From: Mucilaginibacter sp. KACC 22063
GTDB taxonomy: Bacteria; Bacteroidota; Bacteroidia; Sphingobacteriales; Sphingobacteriaceae
DNA: 64,000 nt
Direction of reading: 5' to 3'
Assembly: GCF_028736115.1 (NCBI RefSeq)
Contig: NZ_CP117877.1
Span: 1,612,001 to 1,676,000, forward strand
The notes beneath the pieces are model-generated. The model was not told the origin of the DNA, made no database searches, and worked only from the letters and a program-made list of their open reading frames with translations. The stretch's first letter is position 1, and every line of letters begins with the position of its first letter. Shown here piece after piece: positions 27,939-37,663 of the stretch. Both the position numbers and the translations under genes were made by a program.

Positions 27939-28475
27939 ATGAAAAAACTATTGAAAGTTGCTTTAGTTGCGGGATGCATGTTAATGGCGGGTAACTTTGC
28001 GAAAGCACAAACTAAATTGGGTTACATCAGATTTAACGATTTGATTGAAGCAATGCCTGAGACTAAAACAGTTCAGACTCAATTACAAGCATACCAAAAA
28101 CAATTCATGGATCAATTGAATGCCCTGAATACTGAATATACCAGCAAATTACAAGCTTACCAAAGTGGCCGTGCAAGCATGACTGACGCTATCCGTACTG
28201 CAAAAGAAACCGAGCTTGGCGATATTCAGAAACGTATGCAAGATTATCAGAACACTGCTCAGCAACAAGTTACTGATAAAGGTAACGAGCTGTTTAAACC
28301 AGTTACTGAGAAAGCACGTACAGCTATCAACGCTGTAGCTAAGGAAAAAGGTTATACTTACGTTATTGATACTACCCAGGTTGAACTGATCGTAGCACCA
28401 ACTGGCGACGATTTATTAGCTGCTGTTAAAGCTAAATTAGGCTTACCAGCAACTGCTGCACCAGCCGGCAAATAA
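27939..28475 (+). CDS. OmpH/Skp-family periplasmic chaperone, copy 2
   Basis: 178 aa. Signal peptide ending AKAQ, TKLGYIRFNDLIEAMPETKTVQ at the mature start, a Gln-rich coiled coil, and AVAKEKGYTYVIDTTQ near the end. It has the same fold as the preceding gene but is well diverged, so the duplication is old. The tail AGLP-like Ala/Pro stretch is not conserved. It is the last gene of the uppS-bamA unit, followed by a terminator. Confidence 0.93.
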   Translation: MKKLLKVALVAGCMLMAGNFAKAQTKLGYIRFNDLIEAMPETKTVQTQLQAYQKQFMDQLNALNTEYTSKLQAYQSGRASMTDAIRTAKETELGDIQKRMQDYQNTAQQQVTDKGNELFKPVTEKARTAINAVAKEKGYTYVIDTTQVELIVAPTGDDLLAAVKAKLGLPATAAPAGK

Positions 28476-28497
28476 TTTTAATAATTATAAAGTATTT

Positions 28498-28526
28498 AAA
28501 AGCGCCTCAAATCGGGGCGCTTTTTT
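28498..28526 (+). terminator. intrinsic terminator after the second ompH/skp gene
   Basis: AAAAGCGCC (28498-28506) pairs with GGCGCTTTT (28516-28524) and is followed by TT. The murI -7 box begins in its T-run, so terminator and promoter are fused. Confidence 0.82.
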
Positions 28527-28533
28527 ATTTTTG
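28526..28533 (+). promoter_or_regulatory. -7 box of murI, giving a probable leaderless transcript
   Basis: TATTTTTG lies 4 nt upstream of the GTG start of murI and overlaps the T-tail of the preceding terminator. Confidence 0.52.
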
Positions 28534-28537
28534 TACA

Positions 28538-29365
28538 GTGTCGTCACAAAAACCTATAGGTATATTTGATTCCGGCTACGGCGGGTTAACGGTTTTCCGG
28601 TCTATTGCAGACCAGCTGCCCGGTTATGACTATATCTACTTTGGCGATAATAGCCGCGCGCCATACGGTAACCGTTCATTTAAAAATATCCACCACTACA
28701 CCTGGGAGTGTGTGCAATGGCTTTTTAAACAAGACTGCCCGCTGGTAATCTTAGCCTGCAATACGGCATCGGCAAAGGCATTACGTACCATACAGCAGCA
28801 GGACTTACCCAACGGGTATGCTGATAAGCGGGTTTTGGGTGTGATAAGGCCAACCGCCGAAGTAATAGGTAATTACTCGTCCAATAAAGAGATCGGCATT
28901 TTAGGAACCAAAGGGACGGTGCAATCAGAATCCTACCTTTTAGAAATAGCCAAATTTTTCCCGGAAGTAAAAGCCTATCAACAAGCCTGTCCTTTATGGG
29001 TGCCGCTGATTGAAAATGGCGAGCATGATAAACCCGGTGCCGATTATTTTGTAAAGCAGTATTTAGATGGCATCCTGGGAAAATCTAATAGTATTGATAC
29101 ATTATTATTAGCCTGTACACATTATCCTTTGATACAGGAAAAAATTAAAAACTACCTGCCCGAAAATATACAGGTAATTGCACAGGGCGATATTGTTGCT
29201 AAAAGCCTAACTGATTACTTAAAACGCCACCCGGAAATTGAGCAGCAATTGACAAAAAATAACGACCGCCGGTTTTTTACAACCACCGATGATACCGACG
29301 ACTTCGACAAGCAGGCTTCCATGTTCTTTAATGAAGAAGTGAAGTCTGGATATGTGGCAGTGTAA
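28538..29365 (+). CDS. murI: glutamate racemase
   Basis: 275 aa, GTG start. IGIFDSGYGGLTVF places D11 at the active site. The two catalytic cysteines are C74 in LACNTASAKAL and C193 in LACTHYPLI. It converts L- to D-glutamate for peptidoglycan, fitting the neighbouring envelope genes. The start is fixed by the conserved N-terminus and the -7 box 4 nt before it. Confidence 0.95.
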   Translation: MSSQKPIGIFDSGYGGLTVFRSIADQLPGYDYIYFGDNSRAPYGNRSFKNIHHYTWECVQWLFKQDCPLVILACNTASAKALRTIQQQDLPNGYADKRVLGVIRPTAEVIGNYSSNKEIGILGTKGTVQSESYLLEIAKFFPEVKAYQQACPLWVPLIENGEHDKPGADYFVKQYLDGILGKSNSIDTLLLACTHYPLIQEKIKNYLPENIQVIAQGDIVAKSLTDYLKRHPEIEQQLTKNNDRRFFTTTDDTDDFDKQASMFFNEEVKSGYVAV

Positions 29366-29443
29366 GCTTTATAGCTGAGCTTACTTCTTTAGAATCAATC
29401 TTGATTATTAAAACTTACCATACTTTTTGTCCTGCTAAATAAG

Positions 29444-29451
29444 TAGATTTG
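29444..29451 (+). promoter_or_regulatory. putative -7 box of the nuo operon
   Basis: TAGATTTG matches TAnnTTTG and lies 19 nt upstream of the nuoH start. A TTG at 29427-29429 is close to, but nearer than, a usual -33 element. Confidence 0.42.
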
Positions 29452-29470
29452 CCTGCTTTAAAACTTTGCA

Positions 29471-30544
29471 TTGGGTAATTTACTAATACATATTGGCGTG
29501 GCTGTGGGCTTATTTGCCTTTGCAGCTTTTTTCGCTTTGTTTGCAGTTTATGCCGAGCGTAAAGTTTCTGCCTTTATACAGGATAGGATAGGCCCTAATG
29601 TTACCGGTAAATATGGTACGCTGCAAACCCTTGCAGATATTCTAAAGCTCATCCAGAAAGAAATCATCAACCCCACTGCTGTTGATAAATGGCTATACGC
29701 GCTTGCGCCTGCCATCATATTTATTGCTGTTTATCTGGGTTATGCAGCCTTGCCCTGGGCGCCCGGCTTGGTGCCTTCTAAAATCAATATAGGCCTTTAT
29801 TATATTTTCGCAGTCATTTCTATTGAAACTCTTGGCATTTTAATGGCGGGGTGGGGATCTAATAACAAGTATTCTATTTTAGGCGCCATGCGTTCGGCTG
29901 CGCAGATCATTTCTTATGAAATTCCTGCAGGCTTTGCTTTAATATCGGCGGTAATTGTGTGCGGCTCACTCGATTTGCAGCAGATCGCTTATCGCCAGGG
30001 CATTTTATATAAAGACGAAACCCAATGGTTTTTAGGCCTGTGGGATGTGTCTAAATTAGGTGGTATCATGTCGTGGAATATATTTCAGGCACCACACTTA
30101 ATGATTGCTTTTGTGATTTACTTTATTGCCTCACTGGCAGAAAGTAACCGTGCGCCTTTTGATATCCCTGAAGCGGAATCGGAACTGGTGTCGGGTTTTC
30201 ATACTGAATATACAGGGATGCGCTTCGGCTTAGTTTTTTTGGCCGAGTACTCCATGATGTTTTTGGTTTCCATGATAGGCGTAATTCTTTTTCTTGGTGC
30301 CTGGAACACACCTTTACCAAATATTGTAAGTGTTCACCTTGCCGAATGGACTACAGGAACCGCCTGGGGAATATTTTGGATTAGTTTAAAAACACTGACT
30401 TTAGTTGGTGTGCAAATGTGGATCAGGTGGACACTGCCGCGTTTGCGCGTAGACCAATTGATGGACCTGTGCTGGAAAGTATTAACGCCATTGGCTTTTG
30501 TTTGTATGATCATCTCGGCTGTATGGCGGGTATGGGTAATGTAA
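29471..30544 (+). CDS. nuoH: NADH-quinone oxidoreductase subunit H
   Basis: 357 aa with a TTG start; an in-frame stop at 29459-29461 excludes anything longer. Eight to nine membrane helices. ERKVSAFIQDRIGPNVTGKYG and the loop NRAPFDIPEAESELVSGFHTEY form the quinone chamber. This is the first gene of the nuoHIJKLM-N group; the genes for subunits A-G are not in the window. NuoH joins the peripheral arm to the membrane arm. Confidence 0.95.
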   Translation: MGNLLIHIGVAVGLFAFAAFFALFAVYAERKVSAFIQDRIGPNVTGKYGTLQTLADILKLIQKEIINPTAVDKWLYALAPAIIFIAVYLGYAALPWAPGLVPSKINIGLYYIFAVISIETLGILMAGWGSNNKYSILGAMRSAAQIISYEIPAGFALISAVIVCGSLDLQQIAYRQGILYKDETQWFLGLWDVSKLGGIMSWNIFQAPHLMIAFVIYFIASLAESNRAPFDIPEAESELVSGFHTEYTGMRFGLVFLAEYSMMFLVSMIGVILFLGAWNTPLPNIVSVHLAEWTTGTAWGIFWISLKTLTLVGVQMWIRWTLPRLRVDQLMDLCWKVLTPLAFVCMIISAVWRVWVM

Positions 30545-30554
30545 TGATATTGTA

Positions 30555-31142
30555 GTGAGCTTATTTAAGGAAACGATAAAAGGATTAGCAACAGCATGGA
30601 AGGGAATGAGCCTTACCATAAAGCACCTTTTTGCCTTAAAGAAGCGTGAAGTAATACCTGTTAAAAAGCCTAATTACTTTGATGTACAAAACGGAACGGC
30701 AACCATTGAGTACCCGCAGGAAAAAATGCCGATACCCGAGGTAGGCCGTTACCAGCTGGACGTTGAGATTGACGATTGCATTGTTTGCGATCTTTGCGCT
30801 AAGATATGCCCGGTTGATTGCATCGATATAGAAGCAATTAAAGCCACTGAAGCGATTGGCCAAACATCAGACGGTACCACCAAGCGTTTATATGCGGCCA
30901 AGTTTGATATAGACATGGCCAAGTGCATGTATTGTGGCTTGTGCACGGTGGTTTGCCCAACCGAGTGTATCGTGATGACAAATGAGTATGACCGCACTGT
31001 ATTTACCTTGTCTGAACTTACTTATCAATTCTCAGACATGACAGCAGAAGAGGCGGCTGAAAAACGGGCGCTTTTAGAAAAACAAAATGCAGAAAAGCAA
31101 GCTGCTAAATTAGCGGCTATGCAAAAACAGAATAAAGAATGA
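30555..31142 (+). CDS. nuoI: NADH-quinone oxidoreductase subunit I (two 4Fe-4S clusters)
   Basis: 195 aa, GTG start 10 nt after nuoH. Two ferredoxin motifs: CIVCDLCAKICPVDC and CMYCGLCTVVCPTEC, which ligate clusters N6a and N6b that pass electrons toward quinone. The C-terminus carries a Lys/Ala-rich tail of about 30 residues (EEAAEKRALLEKQNAEKQ), longer than in many NuoI proteins. Overlaps nuoJ by 4 nt. Confidence 0.95.
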   Translation: MSLFKETIKGLATAWKGMSLTIKHLFALKKREVIPVKKPNYFDVQNGTATIEYPQEKMPIPEVGRYQLDVEIDDCIVCDLCAKICPVDCIDIEAIKATEAIGQTSDGTTKRLYAAKFDIDMAKCMYCGLCTVVCPTECIVMTNEYDRTVFTLSELTYQFSDMTAEEAAEKRALLEKQNAEKQAAKLAAMQKQNKE

Positions 31143-31687
31143 CGGCCGTACAAATCATGTTCTATATCTTGAGCGTAATTACATTGGCTTCGGCGGGTTA
31201 TGTAGCTGCAAGCAGTAACCTGGTGCGTTCGGTGTTTATGTTTTTTGTGACGCTATTTGCATTGGCAGGGTTATACGTATTGTCCCTGGCCGATTTTGTT
31301 GCGGTAACCCAAATTGTGATCTATGTTGGGGGCATACTGGTTTTAATATTATTCGCCTTCATGCTTTCCGGTCGCGAAACATTATACAACGCACAACAAT
31401 CTGGCAATAAGCTGCTGCGCATCGGTAACCTGCCGGCACTGTTAATCTCAGCGTTATTATTAATTATACTGGTTAATGTGTTTTTAAAAAGTGATGCAGA
31501 CCACTTGCCCTGGATAAATCGTGCCATCAGATCGGGTAATACCATGAGTACCGAAAGTAATGGTACTGCCAATATTGGTATCAACCTCATGACACGGTAC
31601 TTATTGCCTTTTGAGATCATATCTATCCTATTAATGATGGCATTGGTAGGCGCGGCGCATTTGTCGAGAAAGGAGCAAGCAGCATGA
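31139..31687 (+). CDS. nuoJ: NADH-quinone oxidoreductase subunit J
   Basis: 182 aa, five membrane helices. AVTQIVIYVGGILVLILFAFML is the conserved third helix region. It belongs to the proton path of the membrane arm. Starts with ATGA overlapping the nuoI stop and ends with the same overlap into nuoK, so translation is coupled. Confidence 0.94.
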   Translation: MTAVQIMFYILSVITLASAGYVAASSNLVRSVFMFFVTLFALAGLYVLSLADFVAVTQIVIYVGGILVLILFAFMLSGRETLYNAQQSGNKLLRIGNLPALLISALLLIILVNVFLKSDADHLPWINRAIRSGNTMSTESNGTANIGINLMTRYLLPFEIISILLMMALVGAAHLSRKEQAA

Positions 31688-31995
31688 TCCCGTTAACCCA
31701 TTATCTGGTACTAAGCGCTGCACTATTTTGCATAGGCCTATATGTTGTTTTAGCAAAACGCAATGCGATACAAATATTGATTGGTATAGAGTTGATGCTT
31801 AATGCAGCTATATTAAATCTGGTAGCATTTGGAAAGCATGATAAGGTAAACAACGGTGGGCAAATGTTTGCACTGTTTGCCATAGTGCTGGCTGCAGCTA
31901 CTACGGCTGTAGCGTTGGCCATTGTTTTAAACGTTTACAGGCGCTATAAAACCATTGACCCGGATAAGGTAGACAAACTGAAAGATAAAAATTAA
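31684..31995 (+). CDS. nuoK: NADH-quinone oxidoreductase subunit K
   Basis: 103 aa, three membrane helices. IQILIGIELMLNAAILNLVAF carries the conserved Glu of helix 2 and FAIVLAAATTAVALAIVL forms helix 3. Normal family length. Coupled to nuoJ by a 4-nt overlap. Confidence 0.95.
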   Translation: MIPLTHYLVLSAALFCIGLYVVLAKRNAIQILIGIELMLNAAILNLVAFGKHDKVNNGGQMFALFAIVLAAATTAVALAIVLNVYRRYKTIDPDKVDKLKDKN

Positions 31996-32023
31996 TTTGA
32001 AAGAGACTTTGACATCAGACAAT

Positions 32024-34057
32024 ATGAACATGGCTTATCACGCGCTTGCCGCGGTGATGATGCCGTTTATTGCCTTTGCTGTTAATTTCTTTCTAAAAAG
32101 AGGAAGCAAGGTTTCGGGTTGGATATCAACGATTGCCATAGCGATAAGCGCTGTCATATCAATCATTATCTTCAACCATACCTTCAATACAGGTACTATC
32201 CATTTCTCACGTACCTGGTTTACTATTGGTGCTACAAATGTGCCTGTAGGTATACTGCTTAACAACCTTTCGGTTTTAATGCTGGTGCTGGTAAATCTTA
32301 TTGCTTTGCCTGTACACATTTATTCGATGGCTTATATGAGCCATGACAAAAACTATAGCCGCTATTTTACTTATCTAAGCTTTTTCTGTTTTAGTATGCT
32401 GGGGCTGGTTGTTGTAGATAATCTTGCACTTGTTTACGCTTTTTGGGAACTGGTAGGTTTTGCTTCTTATTTGCTCATCGGTTTTTGGTACAAAAAGCAG
32501 TCGGCTGTACAGGCTAATAAAAAAGCATTTATCATGAACAGGATAGGAGATGTCGGCTTGCTGATCGCCATCCTGATCCTTTTTGTACAATACCATACTT
32601 TTGATATCGGGACTTTGTTTGGTAAAGACGGCCTTGTATTTCATTCTGTTATAAACGCAGGTAGTTGGATTGGCCCGGTTACACAGCTACCACAAGTTTG
32701 GCAGTATGTAGCCTGTGGCGGTATCATGCTGGCAGTTGCGGCTAAGTCGGCACAATTTCCTTTGCATACCTGGTTGCCTGATGCTATGGAAGGCCCAACA
32801 TCGGTATCGGCATTAATACACGCAGCAACAATGGTAGCAGCAGGTATATTTTTGTTAGGAAGAGTATATCCGCTATTTAATGTGCACGAATTAGATGCTT
32901 TGGCGGTAATGGGTTGCTTTACCGCATTTATGGCGGCAAGTATCGCCCTTACACAAAACGACCTGAAACGAGTGTTGGCATTTTCGACCATATCACAACT
33001 TGGCTTTATGGTAATGGCAATGGGAGTTGGCGCTTATGCATCGTCGCTGTTCCATTTAGTTACACATGCTTTCTTCAAATGCCTGTTATTTTTGGTGGCA
33101 GGTGTGGTGATTCATGAAATGCAGCACATCAAGGACGAAAACGGGTTAGATATCGATCCGCAAAATATGCTGTATATGGGTGGGCTGCGTAAAAAGCTGC
33201 CGCTTACTTTTATAGCTGCAGTTATTGGCGGCCTGGCGCTTATAGGTTTGCCGCTTACATCGGGCTATCTTTCAAAGGATGGTATTTTGATACAAGCGTT
33301 CGAGTGGAGCGATAGTAAAGCCGGCATTTTTAAGATTGTACCCATCCTTACCTTGATCACCAGTTGGATGACGGCTTTTTATGTGGCGCGACTGATCTTT
33401 AAGGTGTTCTTTGGCAAATTCAGATTACTGGATGTGCATCCCAATATAAAGTTCCATGTAAGTGACGGCGGTTGGAACTATAAACTGCCACTGGTGTTTT
33501 TAAGTATCTGTTGCCTGTTCCCCGTATTTTCGCTTAACCCAGTTTTGTACGAGCATGCCTGGGTGTATAAAGCCTTTTTACCATCTAATTTTTTGGAGCG
33601 GCAAAACATCTATCATACCATCATCCCGGCGGGATTGAATATCCTTAGCCTTGTGGTGATCTATTGGGCGTACGCAGTATACATTCAGGAACGCAAATTA
33701 CCCATCAGGCAAAATAACTGGCTGTTCGACTTATCGTACAATCAGTGGTATTTTAATAATTTATATAATGCCATATTTGTTAAACCGGTGCTTGCACTAA
33801 GCAATGGCTTATTCGTATTTGACAGGAAAGGTATCGATGGTTTTATCCATGCGTTACAAAATATAGTGATTTGGTTAGGCAAGCTTGCTGCCAATATCGA
33901 TCGCTATATTATAGATGGATTGCTGCACCTGCTTGCTGCTATTGTAAAGTATATAGGTAATTTGGTACGAAGTTTCCAGACCGGGCGCGTACAGTATTAC
34001 CTCATCAGCATGCTTGCTGTAATTGTTGCCTGGTTTATATTTAAAACATTGATCTAA
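32024..34057 (+). CDS. nuoL: NADH-quinone oxidoreductase subunit L
   Basis: 677 aa from the ATG at 32024, whose MNMAYHALAAVMMPFIAFAV fits a normal NuoL start. A TTG 27 nt earlier, just after nuoK, is possible but adds only polar residues. About 16 helices; VYAFWELVGFASYLLIGFW and FPLHTWLPDAMEGPTSVSALIHAATMVAAG are antiporter-type motifs with the key Glu, Lys and His. The long C-terminal lateral helix is present (about residues 550-677). It is the distal proton pump of the membrane arm. Confidence 0.93.
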   Translation: MNMAYHALAAVMMPFIAFAVNFFLKRGSKVSGWISTIAIAISAVISIIIFNHTFNTGTIHFSRTWFTIGATNVPVGILLNNLSVLMLVLVNLIALPVHIYSMAYMSHDKNYSRYFTYLSFFCFSMLGLVVVDNLALVYAFWELVGFASYLLIGFWYKKQSAVQANKKAFIMNRIGDVGLLIAILILFVQYHTFDIGTLFGKDGLVFHSVINAGSWIGPVTQLPQVWQYVACGGIMLAVAAKSAQFPLHTWLPDAMEGPTSVSALIHAATMVAAGIFLLGRVYPLFNVHELDALAVMGCFTAFMAASIALTQNDLKRVLAFSTISQLGFMVMAMGVGAYASSLFHLVTHAFFKCLLFLVAGVVIHEMQHIKDENGLDIDPQNMLYMGGLRKKLPLTFIAAVIGGLALIGLPLTSGYLSKDGILIQAFEWSDSKAGIFKIVPILTLITSWMTAFYVARLIFKVFFGKFRLLDVHPNIKFHVSDGGWNYKLPLVFLSICCLFPVFSLNPVLYEHAWVYKAFLPSNFLERQNIYHTIIPAGLNILSLVVIYWAYAVYIQERKLPIRQNNWLFDLSYNQWYFNNLYNAIFVKPVLALSNGLFVFDRKGIDGFIHALQNIVIWLGKLAANIDRYIIDGLLHLLAAIVKYIGNLVRSFQTGRVQYYLISMLAVIVAWFIFKTLI

Positions 34058-34064
34058 GCTTGAA

Positions 34065-35669
34065 ATGAATCTGCTTACGCTACTCATATTTATACCCCTT
34101 TTGTTTGGCATCCTGATAGTAGTGCTGCCAAACGGAATGCGTAATAGCTTTAAATATATTACGTTGCTGGCAGCGTTGGTTCAGCTGGTTATTTCGGTGG
34201 TTATTTACCTGCAGTTTAAAACAGGCAGCGCTTATGCGGGTATCAATCATGAAGAGCAATTTCAGTTTATACAAAAGCTGCCCTGGATAAGCCTGCAATT
34301 AGGTACAATGGGCCGCATGCAGATCGATTACTTTGTAGGTATTGATGGTATTTCTGTAACGCTGTTGCCTATGTCGGCATTGGTGATGGTGGTAGCTGCG
34401 ATATCTGCATGGGAAATCAAAACCAATCTTAAAGGTTTCTTTGCCTTATTCCTGATACTGGATATGGCCGTGTTCGGTGTGTTTTGTTCGCTTGATTTCT
34501 TCCTGTTCTATTTATTCTATGAACTGATGTTATTGCCACTCTATTTCCTGATCGGGATGTGGGGCGGTGCAAGGCGCGAATATGCAGCCATCAAATTCTT
34601 CCTCTATACCTTATTCGGCTCTGTATTTATGCTGCTGATTATGGTGGGTTTATATCTGTCGGTTAAAGATCCGGCAACAGGTAATCACACCTTTAATATG
34701 GTACAGATGATGAACCCGGCAAATTATGATAGTGGTTCGGTGTTCTCTGTACTGGCGCATCAAACTATTTTGGGTATGCCCGCCCGCATGGTAGGTTTTG
34801 TGGTGCTGTTTGTAGCCTTTGCCATTAAGGTGCCGGTAGTGCCTTTGCATACCTGGCTGCCCGATGCGCACGTAGAAGCGCCTACGCCTGTATCCATTAT
34901 TCTTGCAGGTGTATTGCTTAAAATAGGTGGATATGGGATTATCCGTATTTGCACCGGCATTTTTCCTGATGCTGCTATCAGCTCAGCATATTGGTTAGGT
35001 CTGTTAGGTGTAATCTCCATACTATACGGAGCATTAAACGCACTTGCGCAAAGAGATTTAAAAAGGCTCATTGCCTATTCGTCGGTATCGCACATGGGCT
35101 TTGTGCTGTTAGGCATTGCCTCTATGACCCCCGAAGGCATCAGTGGTGCTATTATGCAGATGGTAAGCCACGGTTACTTATCGTCCATGTTGTTCTTCCT
35201 GGTAGGTGTAGTTTACACCCGGGTACATGATCGTGATATTTATAATTTCCGTGGGCTGGCTGCTACTATGCCACAATACACCGTTTTCATCATGATCGCA
35301 TTTTTTGCATCATTGGGCTTGCCGGGCTTTTCGGCTTTTATTGCAGAAGCATTCTCTTTAGCAGGAGCTTTTAAATCGCAATCAACAAACGGACTGGTGC
35401 CGCAGTGGATGGCGGCCTGCGGTGCGATAGGTATTTTATTAAGTGCTGCTTATTTTTTGTGGACACTTCAGCGCATGTTTTTCGGTACGGAATCTTTAAA
35501 AGGTGGTGCCGGGTGGAAACAGGCTTTAACCGATATTAATTGGCGAGAGAAATCTGCACTTCTGCCTTTAGCAATAATGGCTCTGGTATTAGGAATTATG
35601 CCGTCGCTGGTGTTTGATAAGATTAATGATTCGGTGCTTGGGCTGATAGCGTTTTTGCACCTTAAATAA
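34065..35669 (+). CDS. nuoM: NADH-quinone oxidoreductase subunit M
   Basis: 534 aa, about 14 helices. FYELMLLPLYFLIGMWGG and VPLHTWLPDAHVEAPTPVSIILAGVLLKIGGYG are the antiporter-fold motifs. It starts 7 nt after nuoL. Downstream the operon is broken by a MuiA-like gene before nuoN; the nuoM stop is 119 nt before that gene's preferred start. Confidence 0.95.
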   Translation: MNLLTLLIFIPLLFGILIVVLPNGMRNSFKYITLLAALVQLVISVVIYLQFKTGSAYAGINHEEQFQFIQKLPWISLQLGTMGRMQIDYFVGIDGISVTLLPMSALVMVVAAISAWEIKTNLKGFFALFLILDMAVFGVFCSLDFFLFYLFYELMLLPLYFLIGMWGGARREYAAIKFFLYTLFGSVFMLLIMVGLYLSVKDPATGNHTFNMVQMMNPANYDSGSVFSVLAHQTILGMPARMVGFVVLFVAFAIKVPVVPLHTWLPDAHVEAPTPVSIILAGVLLKIGGYGIIRICTGIFPDAAISSAYWLGLLGVISILYGALNALAQRDLKRLIAYSSVSHMGFVLLGIASMTPEGISGAIMQMVSHGYLSSMLFFLVGVVYTRVHDRDIYNFRGLAATMPQYTVFIMIAFFASLGLPGFSAFIAEAFSLAGAFKSQSTNGLVPQWMAACGAIGILLSAAYFLWTLQRMFFGTESLKGGAGWKQALTDINWREKSALLPLAIMALVLGIMPSLVFDKINDSVLGLIAFLHLK

Positions 35670-35788
35670 TATTTGAAAAAAAAGTTAAGATGGTTTATGG
35701 AATAACGCTTAATGCTGCATCCTATAACTGCCACAACAGTAATAACTGTACAGGCAAGTTTGAAGATGTTTATTTAAGCCATAACACC

Positions 35789-37657
35789 ATGAACAAAAAA
35801 CTGTCACTCTTAGCCATTTCACTATTTGCGCTAAATTTTTCAAAAGCGGATGACCGCCAAAAGATCACTTCTAAAATTCAGGGCGTAACTGTTTTCTTAA
35901 CAGGCGCACAAATCACCCGCACCGCTACTGCAACAATTACTCCCGGAAACTCTGCATTAGTTTTCGAGGGCTTATCGCCCGATGTGGATGCTCAAAGTAT
36001 CCAGGTAAAAGCGGACGGTAACTTTACAATTTTATCTGTTAAGAACGAACTTAACTTTTTAAACCAGCAAACCCAGCAGCAGCGCATAAAGGAGATCATC
36101 GACCAGAAAAATGCAGTTGATCAAAAACTTCAATCGCAGGTTGATCTCATGAATGTTTACCACGAAGAGGAAAAGATGCTTTCAAAGAACCAGGTGGTGA
36201 GCGGATCAAATACAAATCTGGATGTAGCCAAGTTGAAATTAGCCCTCGACTTTCAGACCTTACGCTTAACAGAGCTTAAAAAGAAGGAGCAGGTAATAGA
36301 TGCACAAATTGACCTGCTGAATAAAGAGATAAAGAAATATGAGAAACAGCTTGGTGATATTTCAAAAGATAACGGCAAGCCTACGGGTAATATCATTGTC
36401 AATGTCTCTTCAAAGTCGGCAGCATCTTCAATTTTTACACTTACTTACGTGGTAAAAACAGCCAGCTGGTACCCCACTTATGATATCAGAGCGAAAAATG
36501 TAAACAGCCCGGTTACTATTGCCTACAAAGCTAATGTGAGCCAGAGTTGTGGCGAAGAGTGGAATAATATTAAGTTAACCCTATCCACAGGTAACCCATC
36601 GGTTAATGGCAGCAAGCCGGATCTTACACCCTATTATTTAGGTGGTGGAATGAATTACGATAGCCGTGCAGTTATTAAACAAGTATCGGGTACAGTACGG
36701 GATGCAAAAGGTAATGCATTATCTGATGTAAACATAAAGGTAAAAGGTACTTCGATAGGGGCGGTTACAGACCCTAATGGTAACTATAGTATTCAATTGC
36801 CATCAGGTAACCAGATGCTCGAGTTTAGCTATATCGGCTACGAGCCGCAGAGTTTGTACGCGAGTAATGAACACCTGAACGTTTATATGCGCCCAGCAAC
36901 CTCTTCATTAAATGAAGTTGTTACTGTTGGTTATAAAAGTGATATGTCTTACAATATGGCTACCATTAGTCCTGTTGAACCGCAAAGAAAGGTCATGATC
37001 AGAGGGATCAGTACTGTGCCAGTTGTCGTACAACAGACTGAAAACCAAACCAACGTTGAATTTAAAATAGATAACCCGTACACGATACCGAGCGATGGCA
37101 AGCAGTACCTGGTAGAAATTAACCAGATCGAAGTTCCAGCAGATTATCAATACTATGCTGCGCCAAAACTCAGCACTGATGTGTTCCTTACCGCTAAGCT
37201 GATCAACTGGAATCAATATAATTTCTTATCAGGCGAAGCAAACCTGTTTTTTGAAGGTACTTACATTGGCAAATCGCTTTTAGATACCCATTCAACTGCC
37301 GATACGCTTGACCTATCTTTAGGGGTAGACAAAAACATTGTTATTACCCGCACGGCACAAAAAAATATGTCAGATAAACAGGGCTTACTGGGCAGCAGCA
37401 GAAAAGAAATAAAAGATTGGTTAATTACCGTTAAGAATCGTAAAACACAACCTGTAAATTTGCTGATCGAAGATCAGGTGCCGGTATCTCAAAACAGCGA
37501 CATTAATGTAGATGTGCAAGAAACTTCAGGCGCCAAAATAGATGTTCATACAGGTAGGGCTTCATGGAGCTTAAAGCTGAACCCGCTTGACGAGAAAAAA
37601 CTTGAATTGCGTTACCAGGTTAAATACCCCAAAAACCAAACTGTTATTGTACAATAA
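35789..37657 (+). CDS. MuiA-family (DUF4140/DUF4139) protein with inserted carboxypeptidase-regulatory domain
   Basis: 622 aa from the ATG at 35789, which starts a signal peptide (MNKKLSLLAISLFALNFSKA); an earlier in-frame ATG would bury it. Residues about 25-120 match DUF4140 (VTVFLTGAQITRTATATI), then a coiled coil to about 220 (ELKKKEQVIDAQIDLLNKEI). The DUF4139 half begins SIFTLTYVVKTASWYPTYDIRA. Residues about 297-380 are a CarboxypepD-regulatory-like domain (SGTVRDAKGNALSDVNIKV) with a NEVVTVGY tail, splitting DUF4139. MuiA proteins are of unclear function (named for mucoidy inhibition). It lies inside the nuo operon, 6 nt before nuoN. Confidence 0.85.
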   Translation: MNKKLSLLAISLFALNFSKADDRQKITSKIQGVTVFLTGAQITRTATATITPGNSALVFEGLSPDVDAQSIQVKADGNFTILSVKNELNFLNQQTQQQRIKEIIDQKNAVDQKLQSQVDLMNVYHEEEKMLSKNQVVSGSNTNLDVAKLKLALDFQTLRLTELKKKEQVIDAQIDLLNKEIKKYEKQLGDISKDNGKPTGNIIVNVSSKSAASSIFTLTYVVKTASWYPTYDIRAKNVNSPVTIAYKANVSQSCGEEWNNIKLTLSTGNPSVNGSKPDLTPYYLGGGMNYDSRAVIKQVSGTVRDAKGNALSDVNIKVKGTSIGAVTDPNGNYSIQLPSGNQMLEFSYIGYEPQSLYASNEHLNVYMRPATSSLNEVVTVGYKSDMSYNMATISPVEPQRKVMIRGISTVPVVVQQTENQTNVEFKIDNPYTIPSDGKQYLVEINQIEVPADYQYYAAPKLSTDVFLTAKLINWNQYNFLSGEANLFFEGTYIGKSLLDTHSTADTLDLSLGVDKNIVITRTAQKNMSDKQGLLGSSRKEIKDWLITVKNRKTQPVNLLIEDQVPVSQNSDINVDVQETSGAKIDVHTGRASWSLKLNPLDEKKLELRYQVKYPKNQTVIVQ

Positions 37658-37663
37658 TTAAAA

